10,726 bases of DNA from contig JAGBOP010000045.1 of the NCBI GenBank assembly GCA_017633835.1, positions 1 to 10,726 of the forward strand. Reading direction: 5' to 3'. The translations under genes and the position numbers were made by a program. Of the stretch, positions 1-8,327 are shown in pieces. Every line of letters begins with the position of its first letter. Within the stretch, counting starts at the first letter, position 1. The notes under the pieces are model-generated. The model was not told the DNA's origin, made no database searches, and was given only the letters and a program-made list of their open reading frames with translations. The DNA is from a bacterium. Lineage in GTDB: Bacteria; Bacillota_I; Bacilli_A; Mycoplasmatales; Mycoplasmoidaceae.

Positions 1-1875
1 ATAAGCTTTCAAAAATTTTTGCCCACTATTTAAATCATCTTCAGAAAGACCATAATCTTTAATTAAATGTTCTTTGAATGCTTTATTTTCTTTTTGAAAT
101 TTAGTAATTAATTTCTTTTCTTCACTGGAATTTTTATCACGTGGCATTTCAATCGTAATTGATGCTAGTTGATATCCTTTTTTATAGCATCATAGTTTTA
201 AAATCTTATTAATTACGTTTATTGCTTGAATATAAATTCGTTTAGCATTTGCTGATAAAATTTCTTTACTGAATAAATTTTTAGCTAGATATTTAGTATT
301 AGGAATATCTTTCTTCAAATTTGCCATGATTTGATCATGAAAATAACTAGATTGATTTAATTCTTTATCTCAGTTATTGTCAACAAATTGCAACATAGCT
401 TTACTACTTAAACTAGCAGTAGAACTAAATCCACTTTTTAATAATTCAACTAATTTTTCTGCAAGTTCGTTTTTATTATTTACTTGATGATCTTTTAAAT
501 ATTTAATTAAATTTTCAAGTCGTTTTTGTTTATCTTGGGGGGCACTAACAAGAACATTAAATACTTCTTGCAATTTATTAATTAAATCATTATTAAATTG
601 ATTATCTTTAATTAGATGCAAATCATTTTCTTTAATTAATCCACAATCAAGTAAGAAAGAAGCAATTGCATAAGTAAATTTAGTTGAATCAACGACAGGT
701 TCTTGTTTTTTGCTTCCAACTTTATCTCTAACTTTAATTCCAACAATTGAATTTTCCTTAAATTCTAGATCGTCATTACTACATGCTTTTTTAATAATTT
801 TTAGCAAAGTTGCAGATGAAATTAAATCAGAAGCAGTCTTATTTTTTAAAGCATCTTTTAACAACAATTTATCAACTTCATCATAAAATATTTTCTTTTG
901 ATCAACAGACAAAGGAAGCATTTTACCTTCACAAATTGCTTTGATATTATTGACATCGTTTACAAGATTAAACAATTCAGTTAAAGGAGCTGATTTATAT
1001 TCACGATTTAATTCAGGATAAACTGAACATTTACCAATTGTAACATCTCATAAGTTAGTACCAATTTTTTCAATCTTATATTCTTTTGTTTTTTCATCAT
1101 ATTCTTTACGATAAAGTCCGTATGGTGTAGGTGAATCTTCACCACCAGGACCACTACTAAATGGACGTATATAATTAAATAAATCTAAATATGCCTTTTG
1201 AAAATCCTTGTTAACTTTATTTTGATTTTGGTGAGCAAATAATGTTTCAATTTCCTTTGTTCAATCTTTATTGCTAAATTGGGAATTACCATCTAAACCC
1301 ATAAATTTCCCAAATTCATTTTGATGTTCTTTTTGAATTTGAGATGGGGACTTAGTTTTTAATTGTTCTTTAATATCATTGAGATTTGCTTTTTGTTCTT
1401 CCGTTGGTTTCTTGACTTCATCTTCTTCAATTTCGTAAAAATACCCTCGATGTTGCATGTAAGAATATAAGGTAATAATTAATTCTTGATTAGATAGTGG
1501 TTCATTTAATCCTTTTAATTTAAGATCAAGCACATTAATTGAATCATCTACACTTTCAATGATTTTGCAAGCATTGTCAATTTTTGTAGGTAAGTCTTGT
1601 CCTTCAACTAAGTTATATTTAGCAAATAAATGTAACAAATTATGCTTTTTAAAACGTAATCTTCGTAGTCTTCTTCTTAAGCTTCGCTTACTTCTTCGTT
1701 CAGCTGCTTTGGTATTACCATCACTTGATGCTTCATCAAATAGTCGTACTCCTAAGTCAACTAATTGCATGTTATTTGGATCAGTTATATCTAATAATGA
1801 TCAACCACAACTAGCAACTCCTAAGTCCAATCCTAATGCTAGTTGCTTTGGTTTATCTTTTGGTTCTTGTTCCAT
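1..1875 (-). CDS. cas9: CRISPR-associated endonuclease Cas9, N-terminal 625 residues (cut by window edge)
   Basis: This is the RNA-guided DNA nuclease of a type II CRISPR-Cas system. Read with TGA as Trp, one frame runs from the ATG at 1873-1875 to the window edge. RuvC-I is residues 11-30 (LGLDLGVASCGW) with catalytic Asp17. The arginine-rich bridge helix follows at about 58-90 (RRSKRSLRRRLRRLR). The recognition lobe spans about 90-560 and contains HRGYFY and IGKCSVYPE (280-288), both typical of the family. RuvC-II is ITIEMPRDKNS with Glu576. HNH, RuvC-III and the PAM-interacting domain lie outside the window. The position of RuvC-II suggests a full protein of roughly 1,100-1,300 residues. 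The start is supported by an AAAGGA ribosome binding site (1885-1890) 9 nt upstream. The reading frame is intact as far as it can be seen. Subtype (II-A or II-C) cannot be decided without the downstream genes. Confidence 0.97.
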
Positions 1876-1941
1876 AGTTAAATATCCTTTTTTATTAATA
1901 TGTATAAGATCAATAAAATAGCAAAAAATCTTAATAGATTA

Positions 1942-1947
1942 ATTATA
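1942..1947 (-). promoter_or_regulatory. Candidate -10 element for cas9
   Basis: A perfect TATAAT on the minus strand, about 67 nt upstream of the cas9 ATG, would give a leader of roughly 60 nt. No convincing -35 box lies at the usual distance, which is common in mycoplasmas. The motif is cheap in AT-rich DNA, so this is tentative. The rest of 1876-1990 shows no gene, CRISPR repeat or recognisable tracrRNA. Confidence 0.35.
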
Positions 1948-1990
1948 AATGAATATCTAAGTAAGCACCTGATAATAAGGAATTGACAAT

Positions 1991-2028
1991 AAAAAAAATA
2001 TGAGGTAGAAAAACTAACTCATATTTTT
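1991..2028 (-). terminator. Rho-independent terminator of the 137-residue membrane protein gene
   Basis: Arms 1994-2004 and 2018-2028 form an 11-bp perfect stem. It extends past one mismatch by three more pairs (2006-2008 with 2014-2016) to a 5-nt loop. On the minus strand the stem ends in a run of eight T (complement of 1991-1998). It lies 24 nt past the stop codon of the gene at 2052-2465 and insulates it from cas9. Confidence 0.85.
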
Positions 2029-2051
2029 ATTTGTTAATTAAGCAGGTTCAA

Positions 2052-2465
2052 TTAAGCCTTTTCTTCTTCTTTGTGGTTGAAGTGAGTAACTTTGTTGATT
2101 TCTTGTCCAATCTTCTTTCCAAAAGAAGCAGATAGAGCTCATTGAATTACAGTGGTCATTAGCATGAATCCTAGGAATGCTCAGGATGTTTGCATGCATT
2201 GTCCTCATGTGTAAATGGTGTTGGAGTTAATGTAACCACCAGGTAGGGAGTTACCAGAAACTCATTCGTTCATGTCAACGTGACCATTTACGATAGGGTG
2301 TCACATTCAGTCACCAGACGTTGCTAGTGTGTTGTGGAATGCAGTTCATCCGTTCGCACAGTCTACTAATCCTTGACCACCACATGCTACTAGTGGAACT
2401 CAAATGATGAAGAAGATAGCAAACGCACCACTAGAAGCAATTTTTGACGCAAATTCTTTTACCAT
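2052..2465 (-). CDS. Small Trp-rich membrane protein or lipoprotein, unknown function, probably highly expressed
   Basis: A 137-residue protein that I do not recognise. It is interrupted by eight TGA codons and so appears only under the mycoplasma code; all eight tryptophans are TGA. Two hydrophobic segments (about 13-27 and 93-115) flank a 65-residue loop rich in Trp, Gly, Asn and His, with cysteines at 36 and 90. The tail (116-137) is charged and ends KEEEKA. The first segment ends in LVAC (25-28), which fits a lipobox, so the mature protein could be a lipoprotein starting at Cys28; otherwise it is a two-pass protein with both ends inside. The start is fixed by a strong AAGGAG (2473-2478) 7 nt before ATG. 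GC is about 45-48% in the parts counted, against about 23% in a sampled line of cls, and two-fold codons nearly all end in C (8 of 9 Asn AAC, all Asp GAC, all His CAC). This points to translational selection. It is monocistronic, with its own promoter and terminator. Confidence 0.88.
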
Positions 2466-2528
2466 GAAATTTCTCCTTGTTATCAATATTAAAGAACATC
2501 GAGTGGAATTAAAAAAACTTACATTTAT

Positions 2529-2534
2529 ATTATA
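2529..2534 (-). promoter_or_regulatory. Promoter -10 element for the 137-residue membrane protein gene
   Basis: A perfect TATAAT on the minus strand, 63 nt upstream of the start codon, predicts transcription from about 2522 and a leader of about 57 nt with a strong ribosome binding site. A TTAACA lies upstream at a long 19-nt spacing, so the -35 is uncertain. It shares a 176-bp divergent region with the plus-strand cls promoter. Confidence 0.55.
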
Positions 2535-2617
2535 CTAATGCTAATTAAAAAAATGTTAAATTTTTACATTATTTTAAAAATATAAAAATTAATAAAAAAA
2601 GGAAATTTAAGTTTTTT

Positions 2618-2623
2618 TATAAA
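2618..2623 (+). promoter_or_regulatory. Candidate -10 element for cls
   Basis: TATAAA on the plus strand ends 18 nt before the first cls ATG. If used, transcription would begin at about 2630, leaving a leader of only about 12 nt. This agrees with the lack of any Shine-Dalgarno sequence before that ATG. The surrounding DNA is almost pure A/T, so chance matches are likely. Confidence 0.3.
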
Positions 2624-2641
2624 ATTAAATCACTAGTTATT

Positions 2642-4225
2642 ATGATGACAATTTCCAAACTAAAAATTATCTATGAATGAATATTATGAACAATTGGGGT
2701 TGGCTTATTAGTCGCCTGAATTGTTCTATTAATTTACTATGATGGAAATGCTTGAATTGGTAGTACGGTGGTATTCATTGTCTGGTTCTTAGTAAGTGTT
2801 TTAGTTTGCTTTGTAATCTTCAATTCTTCTCGCACCATTAACAATAAACTGTGTTGAATTGTGTGCATCATGTGCATTCCGTTGATTGGTTTAATTATTT
2901 TCTGTAGTTTTGGGATTTTTCCATTTAAGAAAAATAAATTAAAAGAATATAGTAACTTATCAACCAGATTTTATACAAAAGAAGATTATACGTTTAGCAA
3001 ACTATTTATTAATAGTACGCATACTGATAAAAGCATTCGGAAAGCTTTTTATTATGGATTAAGTATTCATAAACCAATTACAAAGTGTAACCAATTTACT
3101 TTATTAGATAATGTTGATGAACTTTATATTGCCATATTAAGTGCGGTAAAACAAGCTAAGAAGTTTATTAATATCCAAACATATATTGTTAAAAAAAGTA
3201 TTTTCTTTGATGTACTGGCCAAAGTTTTAATTGAAAAAGCAAAAGAAGGAATTGTGATTAACTTTATGTATGACTGGGTGGGAGGGTTAATGAATAACCC
3301 AAAGCATACATTAAAATTAATGCAAGTTCATGGTATTCATATTGCTACTTTTAATACTTTTCGCTTTAATCCATTTTCAGGACAAACTAACTATCGATCG
3401 CACCGTAAATGCTTAATTGTTGACAATAAGGTTGCTATTTACGGAGGTAGTAATATTAGTGATGATTACTTTAATTTAGTACAAACTAATAACTTCTGAA
3501 AAGATATTAACGTGAAAGTGGAAGGGGAAATTGTTAATTCGTTAAATGTGGTATTTGCTAATGACTGAAGCCAATATACTTTAAATAGCATCAATAATGA
3601 ATTAAAGCAACAATTCATTAACAAGAAAGAATTCTATTTTCCAAAGTATGATTTTAGTAGTTTAATAAAACAAGATAATATCTGTCAATTCGTGGAATCT
3701 TCACCGTTACTTTATGAAAATACCATTCACGATATTATCTTGAATTTAATTGGATCAGCAAATGAACGAATCTGAATTACCACTCCTTATTTCTATCCTT
3801 CGGACGATATTATTAACCAATTAGTAGCTGCTGCATATGCCGGGATTGATGTAAAAATTATTCTCCCTGGCAACATTGATAATAAGAAGTATACTTTATT
3901 AGTTAATCGTTTTAACTATAAGCGACTATTTGATGCAGGAATTAAAGTTTATGAATATTATGGATTTATGCACGGTAAGGAATTAATTATTGATCATAAA
4001 TTAACATTAATGGGCACGTTTAATTTTGATTACCGATCGTTATATAGTAACTTTGAAACTGCCTTATTAATTGATAACCGGGAATGAAATAAAACTGTTA
4101 CTAATGAATATCATAATCTAATTAAAACCAGTAAAGAAGTTAATGAATCAATTTGAATAAGTACCCAAACTGCTTGAAATAAATTCAAAGTTTATTGCAT
4201 GAACTTAATTCACCCATTATTCTAA
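2642..4225 (+). CDS. cls: Cardiolipin synthase, phospholipase D family
   Basis: A 527-residue membrane enzyme that joins two phosphatidylglycerol molecules into cardiolipin and glycerol. Both phospholipase D HKD motifs are present: HRKCLIVD followed by GGSN (His254, Lys256, Asp261) and HGKELIID followed by GTFN (His444, Lys446, Asp451). This is the paired active site of bacterial Cls. The N-terminus has three hydrophobic segments (about 12-32, 38-60, 70-92). The last two resemble the usual Cls membrane anchor, so the first looks extra. Several Trp codons are TGA, including one after residue 286, so a standard code would split the gene. Start: two adjacent ATG codons (2642 and 2645) without a ribosome binding site; the upstream one is taken, but the second is equally possible. 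It is the only plus-strand gene here, and its stop overlaps that of the opposite gene by 4 bp. Confidence 0.94.
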
Positions 4226-5946
4226 TTTAACACAGCTTTTCAATCAATATTCGCTTTCTTAATGCTTAATAATTGCTTAACTGCTTGTAAATGGTTAATT
4301 TCGTTGTAGAACACATCCACATCGTTATTAACGTTCTTATTTAATAAATCATATGCATAATAATCGATGTTACTGTAAGTAGGTTTACTATAAATAATCA
4401 TTTGCAAGTCATGAGCACTTAAAGTTAATTCTTTTAGTTCACTTTTTACATAGTCAATGACTAAGTTAAAATCTAAGTTTAAATGGTTAGCACCTTGCTT
4501 ACCAAACTTAAGTTTAAAGTCTTTATAATAAATGACATTTAATTTGTTGGTGTTTTTATTGTTAATCACAATAAAAGCATCATTTTTATTTAAAGTAGTT
4601 TTTAATAATGAATAATAAGAAGCATAATAATTAGTTAATTCTTGAAATGAGTTAGTAAATTCTGGTTCATCTAAATGATTATGAGTTTGTTTTTTATTAT
4701 CATAGAATTCACTAAACTTATAATCCATTAAATAAATTTCATGGGTCTTAAGTTGCTTTAAATCAGGAGTTACTTGTAATAATTCAAACTTTTCCAAAAT
4801 AAATTTAAGTTGTCCATTGCTATCAATGGTAATCTTAAATTCCACGAACATCTTCAAATTATTGCCAATAAATGGAAAGTGAATAAACACACTGTTATTT
4901 TTATCTAATAGATCCGCATATTCTTTACCACTATAATTACGAATAATGTAAGCTAATACTAAAATGAATAAATCAGTGTAGTGCATTTTTTCAACAAATT
5001 GAATATTCTTAATGAAGTTTAATTCAATGTTATTAATAATTTGGATGTTGTTAAATTGCACACCCCCAAATTGATTAATGTTTTGTAACGAACTATTATA
5101 GTTATAAATTAACAAGTATTGCGTACCAAAGAAAATAATCGATAAAATTCCTGAAATTCCTACGCTAGTTCAATCCCCCATGACTAAATCAACAATAATG
5201 TTACAAAACATGCCTAAGCATAAGAATTTAAGGATGGTAAAGCACAAATTACTAAAACGGGATAATGATGATAATTGGTTAATTTGGATCTTATCCACGT
5301 AATTAGATTTTTTAAATAAATACAAGTTAATATACTTAAAATTTACATCACTCACAATTTCAGTTTTTTTGGCAAAGTAGAAGTTAGCAATATTAAAACC
5401 AAGAAAGAAATTGTTAAGATAACTATTATTCATTTGAGCACTACCAATAACGTAGTCAAAACTAATATAAAAGAAAATGACGCTAAAAATTACGAAGAAC
5501 AAGCAATTAAAACATGCTAACGTAATAATGGTTGTGCTTAGTCATGTTAAATGTAATAACCTAGCACTAGCAACTAAACTACTTAAATCAGAAACAAAAT
5601 AAAACGAACATACAATTTCCACTAATGAGGCAATGACAAGAATTAACGGGAAGTAAAGTAAATAAACTCATCTCGTAGTAAGAATTAACTTATTAAAAAC
5701 CCGCACGTAGTAATTTGGTGTTTGCACCTGTTGCTTCAATTTTCTTTTATTACTTGAAGTATACATGGAAGGAATGTCAAACACAAAAATACTAATTGAT
5801 AACGATAGATTAATAAACAACAAGAATAAATAACTAAAGTTGTGCCCAAAATAATGAATGGAAAAATAACTAAAGGCAATTCACCAACTAGTTAACAATA
5901 AGAAAATAATTAATCCCCGGTAAATAATGTAATTATGCTTATTCAT
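4222..5946 (-). CDS. Multi-pass membrane protein with large C-terminal soluble domain, unknown function
   Basis: A 574-residue protein that I do not recognise. One frame runs from ATG (5944-5946) to TAG (4222-4224), reading several TGA codons as Trp. The N-terminal half is hydrophobic, with probable membrane segments at about 8-28, 38-57, 95-119, 130-168 (long enough for two), 233-255 and 263-281. A basic cytoplasmic-looking stretch lies near 66-75 (SNKRKLKQQ). Residues 286-574 form a polar region rich in Asn, Lys, Tyr and Leu without motifs I know: no Walker box, no HExxH, no HKD. Codon use is ordinary for this genome. No Shine-Dalgarno is visible. It is preceded by the terminator at 6002-6034, so it is probably its own transcript. 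It ends tail to tail with cls. A role in transport or envelope function would be a guess from topology only. Confidence 0.85.
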
Positions 5947-5971
5947 AATTAAAGTTAATACTAGTATTTTA

Positions 5972-6000
5972 TTATTAATAATGAAAGAGCAAAAAAGCAA
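5972..6000 (-). promoter_or_regulatory. Candidate promoter for the 574-residue membrane protein gene
   Basis: On the minus strand TTGCTT (5995-6000) is followed after 17 nt by TAATAA (5972-5977), a weak sigma-70-like pair just downstream of the pepF terminator. Transcription would start near 5965, giving a leader of about 20 nt. The placement is sensible but the match is weak. Confidence 0.3.
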
Positions 6001-6001
6001 T

Positions 6002-6034
6002 AAAAAAATTAACCAGTTTTCTGGTTAATTTTTT
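6002..6034 (-). terminator. Rho-independent terminator of the rpsO-pepF operon
   Basis: Arms 6003-6016 and 6021-6034 pair perfectly around a 4-nt loop, with AACCAG/CTGGTT at the core. The A and T runs on either side give a U-tract in both directions. It lies 33 bp past the pepF stop, so it mainly ends the minus-strand operon. Confidence 0.88.
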
Positions 6035-6066
6035 CTTATATTTAAACAAAATTAGCAAATAATTAA

Positions 6067-7977
6067 CTAATTCTTACTTGTTTTGGTTGCAGGAATTAAT
6101 TTTAATTCTTGAGCAAGCACTACGTATTCATTGATTCAACCATCAACAATCTTGATTGCTTCTTTTCAAGGAGTATCCTTGGTTAAATCAACCCCAAGTA
6201 ATTTAACAGTTTCTAATGGACTTCGACTTGTACCAGATTGTAAGAAAGCTTGGAACCGTTGAATTTGCTTTTTGTCACCAGTTTTTTCTTGGCTTTCCTT
6301 GTAAATCCGAGTAGCATTAATGATTGCCCCAATAATTCCAATGGCATATTTATAAACATAGAAGTTACCAACATAGAAGTGTCAAACACGGTATGGAGTT
6401 AATAGTGCAAAGTGGTAGTATGGATCATTGAAGTATTTTTCTTTATCTTTTGGATTAACATCCAAATACTTAACCATTAAATCAAAATAAGTAGTTTCAA
6501 TGCTGGTAGTAGTAAATGGTTGAGGAGGAACTGCATTAATCTTTTGGTTCATTAAGTATTCAAATTCACTAAAGACAATTTGTCTGGAGGTGCAGTTAAA
6601 GAAGTTAGAAATTAATTTATCAAGATAAAATAGTTTGGTTACTGGATCATTGCGGTATTTTTGCATTAAATAATAACCAAGTAATACTTCGTTATTGGTA
6701 CTACTAATTTCCGCATAGAAAATCTTTTCATCATTGTAAATTGGTTGACACTTGTTAATGTAATAAGAGTTAACACTGTGACCTAATTCATGAATAATGG
6801 TTTCAAGGGAATCAGATTTTCCTGTAAAGTTCATGCTAATGAAGTATTTACTTAAACCATGAATACCCCCAATGGAGTATGCACCAGTTTGCTTACCAGG
6901 GTGAGGTAGTCAAGAAATTCAGCGTTCTTTAAAGGCTTTCCGAACAATCTTTAGATAATCTTCGCCCAAAATCTTTAGGGCATTTAGTGCTTCTTGTTGC
7001 ACTTCTTTAATGGTAAAGTTTTCTTCTTTAGGTTGGACAACTCCCATACTAGTATCATATGGTTCAATTTCTTTTAAGTCTAAAGTCTTTTTAAGAATTT
7101 GTTTGCGAATCTTATTGAACTTTTCGTAACTTGGTTTATATTTACCTACTTGTTCGTAAATATGAGTAATTAAACCTTCTCCGTCTAATTCATCATCAAA
7201 GCAAGTAGCAGCAATATAATCTTTAAACTTATTAATCTTGGCTAAGGAATTAAAACTTAAATAGTTAAAGTATAAAGTACGACATAAAGTGTGAGCAACA
7301 CTATTAAACGCATTACTCATACTTAATAAGGCAGATTTACGTAGTTCACGGTCTTTTTCTTTTAAGTAAGTGTAACCAGTAATAAAGTTATCAACTGGTT
7401 TTTTAACTCCATCACTAGTAATCGCATCAGCAAATTTTAAATCGTTATCCGTTAAAGTACGAAAAACATCTCCATAACCAGATAATGGGTGAGCTAATTG
7501 AGAAACTAAAGCTTCTTCGCTATCACTTAGTGTGTGAGGTTTTTGCCGGAAGATTAATTCAAATTCTCGGGAATAATCTTCAATCTTGGGATCTTCTAAA
7601 TAAACCCGAATCTTGCTTTCGTTTTTAATAACCCGGTTGGTAAAATCAGAAGTTTCAATGGAAAATTTGGAGACTAAAGTACTATATTTTTCATTATTAG
7701 CAATGCATTTAGCATCTCCTAAGTTTTCTTCAAAATTGTTTGATACATAGTTAGCTAAGCGATTATCTAATACTTTATATTCTTCGGCTAACTTTAAATA
7801 CTTAATAAAGTTTTCTTTGGTATCAAAAATTGTTGGATACATTTTTAAAATTTCTTTTTGCTTTGCTTCTCATTGATTAAATAATTCATCAACACTGTGA
7901 TTATAATCATCAAGAATACTATCCAAGTCTCAGGAATAATTGGATTCTAAGTCTTTATCTTTTTCTTTAGTTGCCAT
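6067..7977 (-). CDS. pepF: Oligoendopeptidase F, M3 family zinc peptidase
   Basis: A 636-residue cytoplasmic metallopeptidase that cuts short peptides, in mycoplasmas presumably those brought in by an oligopeptide transporter. The zinc site is HELGH (His396, Glu397, His400), with a likely third ligand Glu423 in AEISSTNNE, the usual M3 arrangement. The preceding GAYSIGG-type segment and the C-terminal PYRV region also fit PepF. Length agrees with the family (about 600). Several Trp codons are TGA, and a standard code would break the gene near residues 46, 353 and 532. The start ATG (7975-7977) lies 2 nt after the stop of the thioredoxin-like gene and has a GGAG inside that gene's end, 10 nt upstream, which suggests translational coupling. 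It is the last gene of the operon, followed by the terminator at 6002-6034. CGG Arg codons occur near its end, so CGG is decoded in this organism. Confidence 0.95.
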
Positions 7978-7979
7978 AA

Positions 7980-8327
7980 TTATGCGTCTCCTTGTTTGAT
8001 ATTTATTTGCGTAAGAATTTTGTGTAATTGACCAATATTAATTGGATCCGTACTTTGAAAAATAATTTGTTGGTTAAAATACACATAATAAGTGGGAACA
8101 ACGTCCAAACAATAAAAAGGATTTTTGTCTTCCCGCCATAAGTGATTATCATCGACATCAATACTATAGATGATAAAATTCACTAAATTTTGCTTTTTGT
8201 AAAAAGCAAGTTTTAAAGCATCCGCAGTGCACACTGTGCACCACTTTGTTTTAAAGATGATGAGGACTGGAATTTGAGCTTTAGTAATTGTACTTTGCAA
8301 CTCGCTAATTGTCAGTTGCTTTATCAT
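7980..8327 (-). CDS. Thioredoxin-like protein with CTVC active site
   Basis: A 115-residue thioredoxin-fold protein. The active-site dithiol is WCTVC (Cys30, Cys33) after the beta strand PVLIIFKTKW, and the cis-proline loop is DVVPTYYVYF (Pro78), both in the expected places. The CTVC pair differs from the CGPC of standard thioredoxin, so this may be a specialised paralogue instead of the main TrxA. An extra Cys73 and a short insert (about 61-72) lie before the cis-proline. There is no signal peptide, so it should act in the cytoplasm, reducing disulfides in partner proteins. Its ATG lies inside the end of the RNase J-like gene (23-nt overlap) and no good ribosome binding site is visible, so reinitiation by ribosomes finishing the upstream gene is likely. 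Partner unknown. Confidence 0.88.
   Translation of the reverse strand: MIKQLTISELQSTITKAQIPVLIIFKTKWCTVCTADALKLAFYKKQNLVNFIIYSIDVDDNHLWREDKNPFYCLDVVPTYYVYFNQQIIFQSTDPINIGQLHKILTQINIKQGDA

Noticed and set aside
370..1770. Apparent breakage of cas9 into two or more pieces
   Set aside because: The breaks are in-frame TGA codons that encode Trp in this genome, as seen in cls, pepF and the other genes; no frameshift is needed.
1559..1921. 120-residue plus-strand ORF opposite cas9
   Set aside because: It is antisense to the Arg-rich bridge helix and RuvC-I of cas9, has Leu/Ser-rich composition expected from the complement, and no start signal.
1927..1940. Inverted repeat AATCT-TAAT-AGATT near the cas9 promoter as an operator
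   Set aside because: Five-base arms in AT-rich DNA are expected by chance and nothing else supports a binding site.
1876..1990. Possible tracrRNA or CRISPR leader upstream of cas9
   Set aside because: No repeat-like or anti-repeat-like segment, no stable tracrRNA-type hairpins, and no terminator belonging to such an RNA; the only strong hairpin here (1991-2028) fits as terminator of the neighbouring gene.
2466..2641. Riboswitch or small RNA in the divergent region before cls
   Set aside because: The region is nearly pure A/T with no conserved structured core; promoters explain what is needed there.
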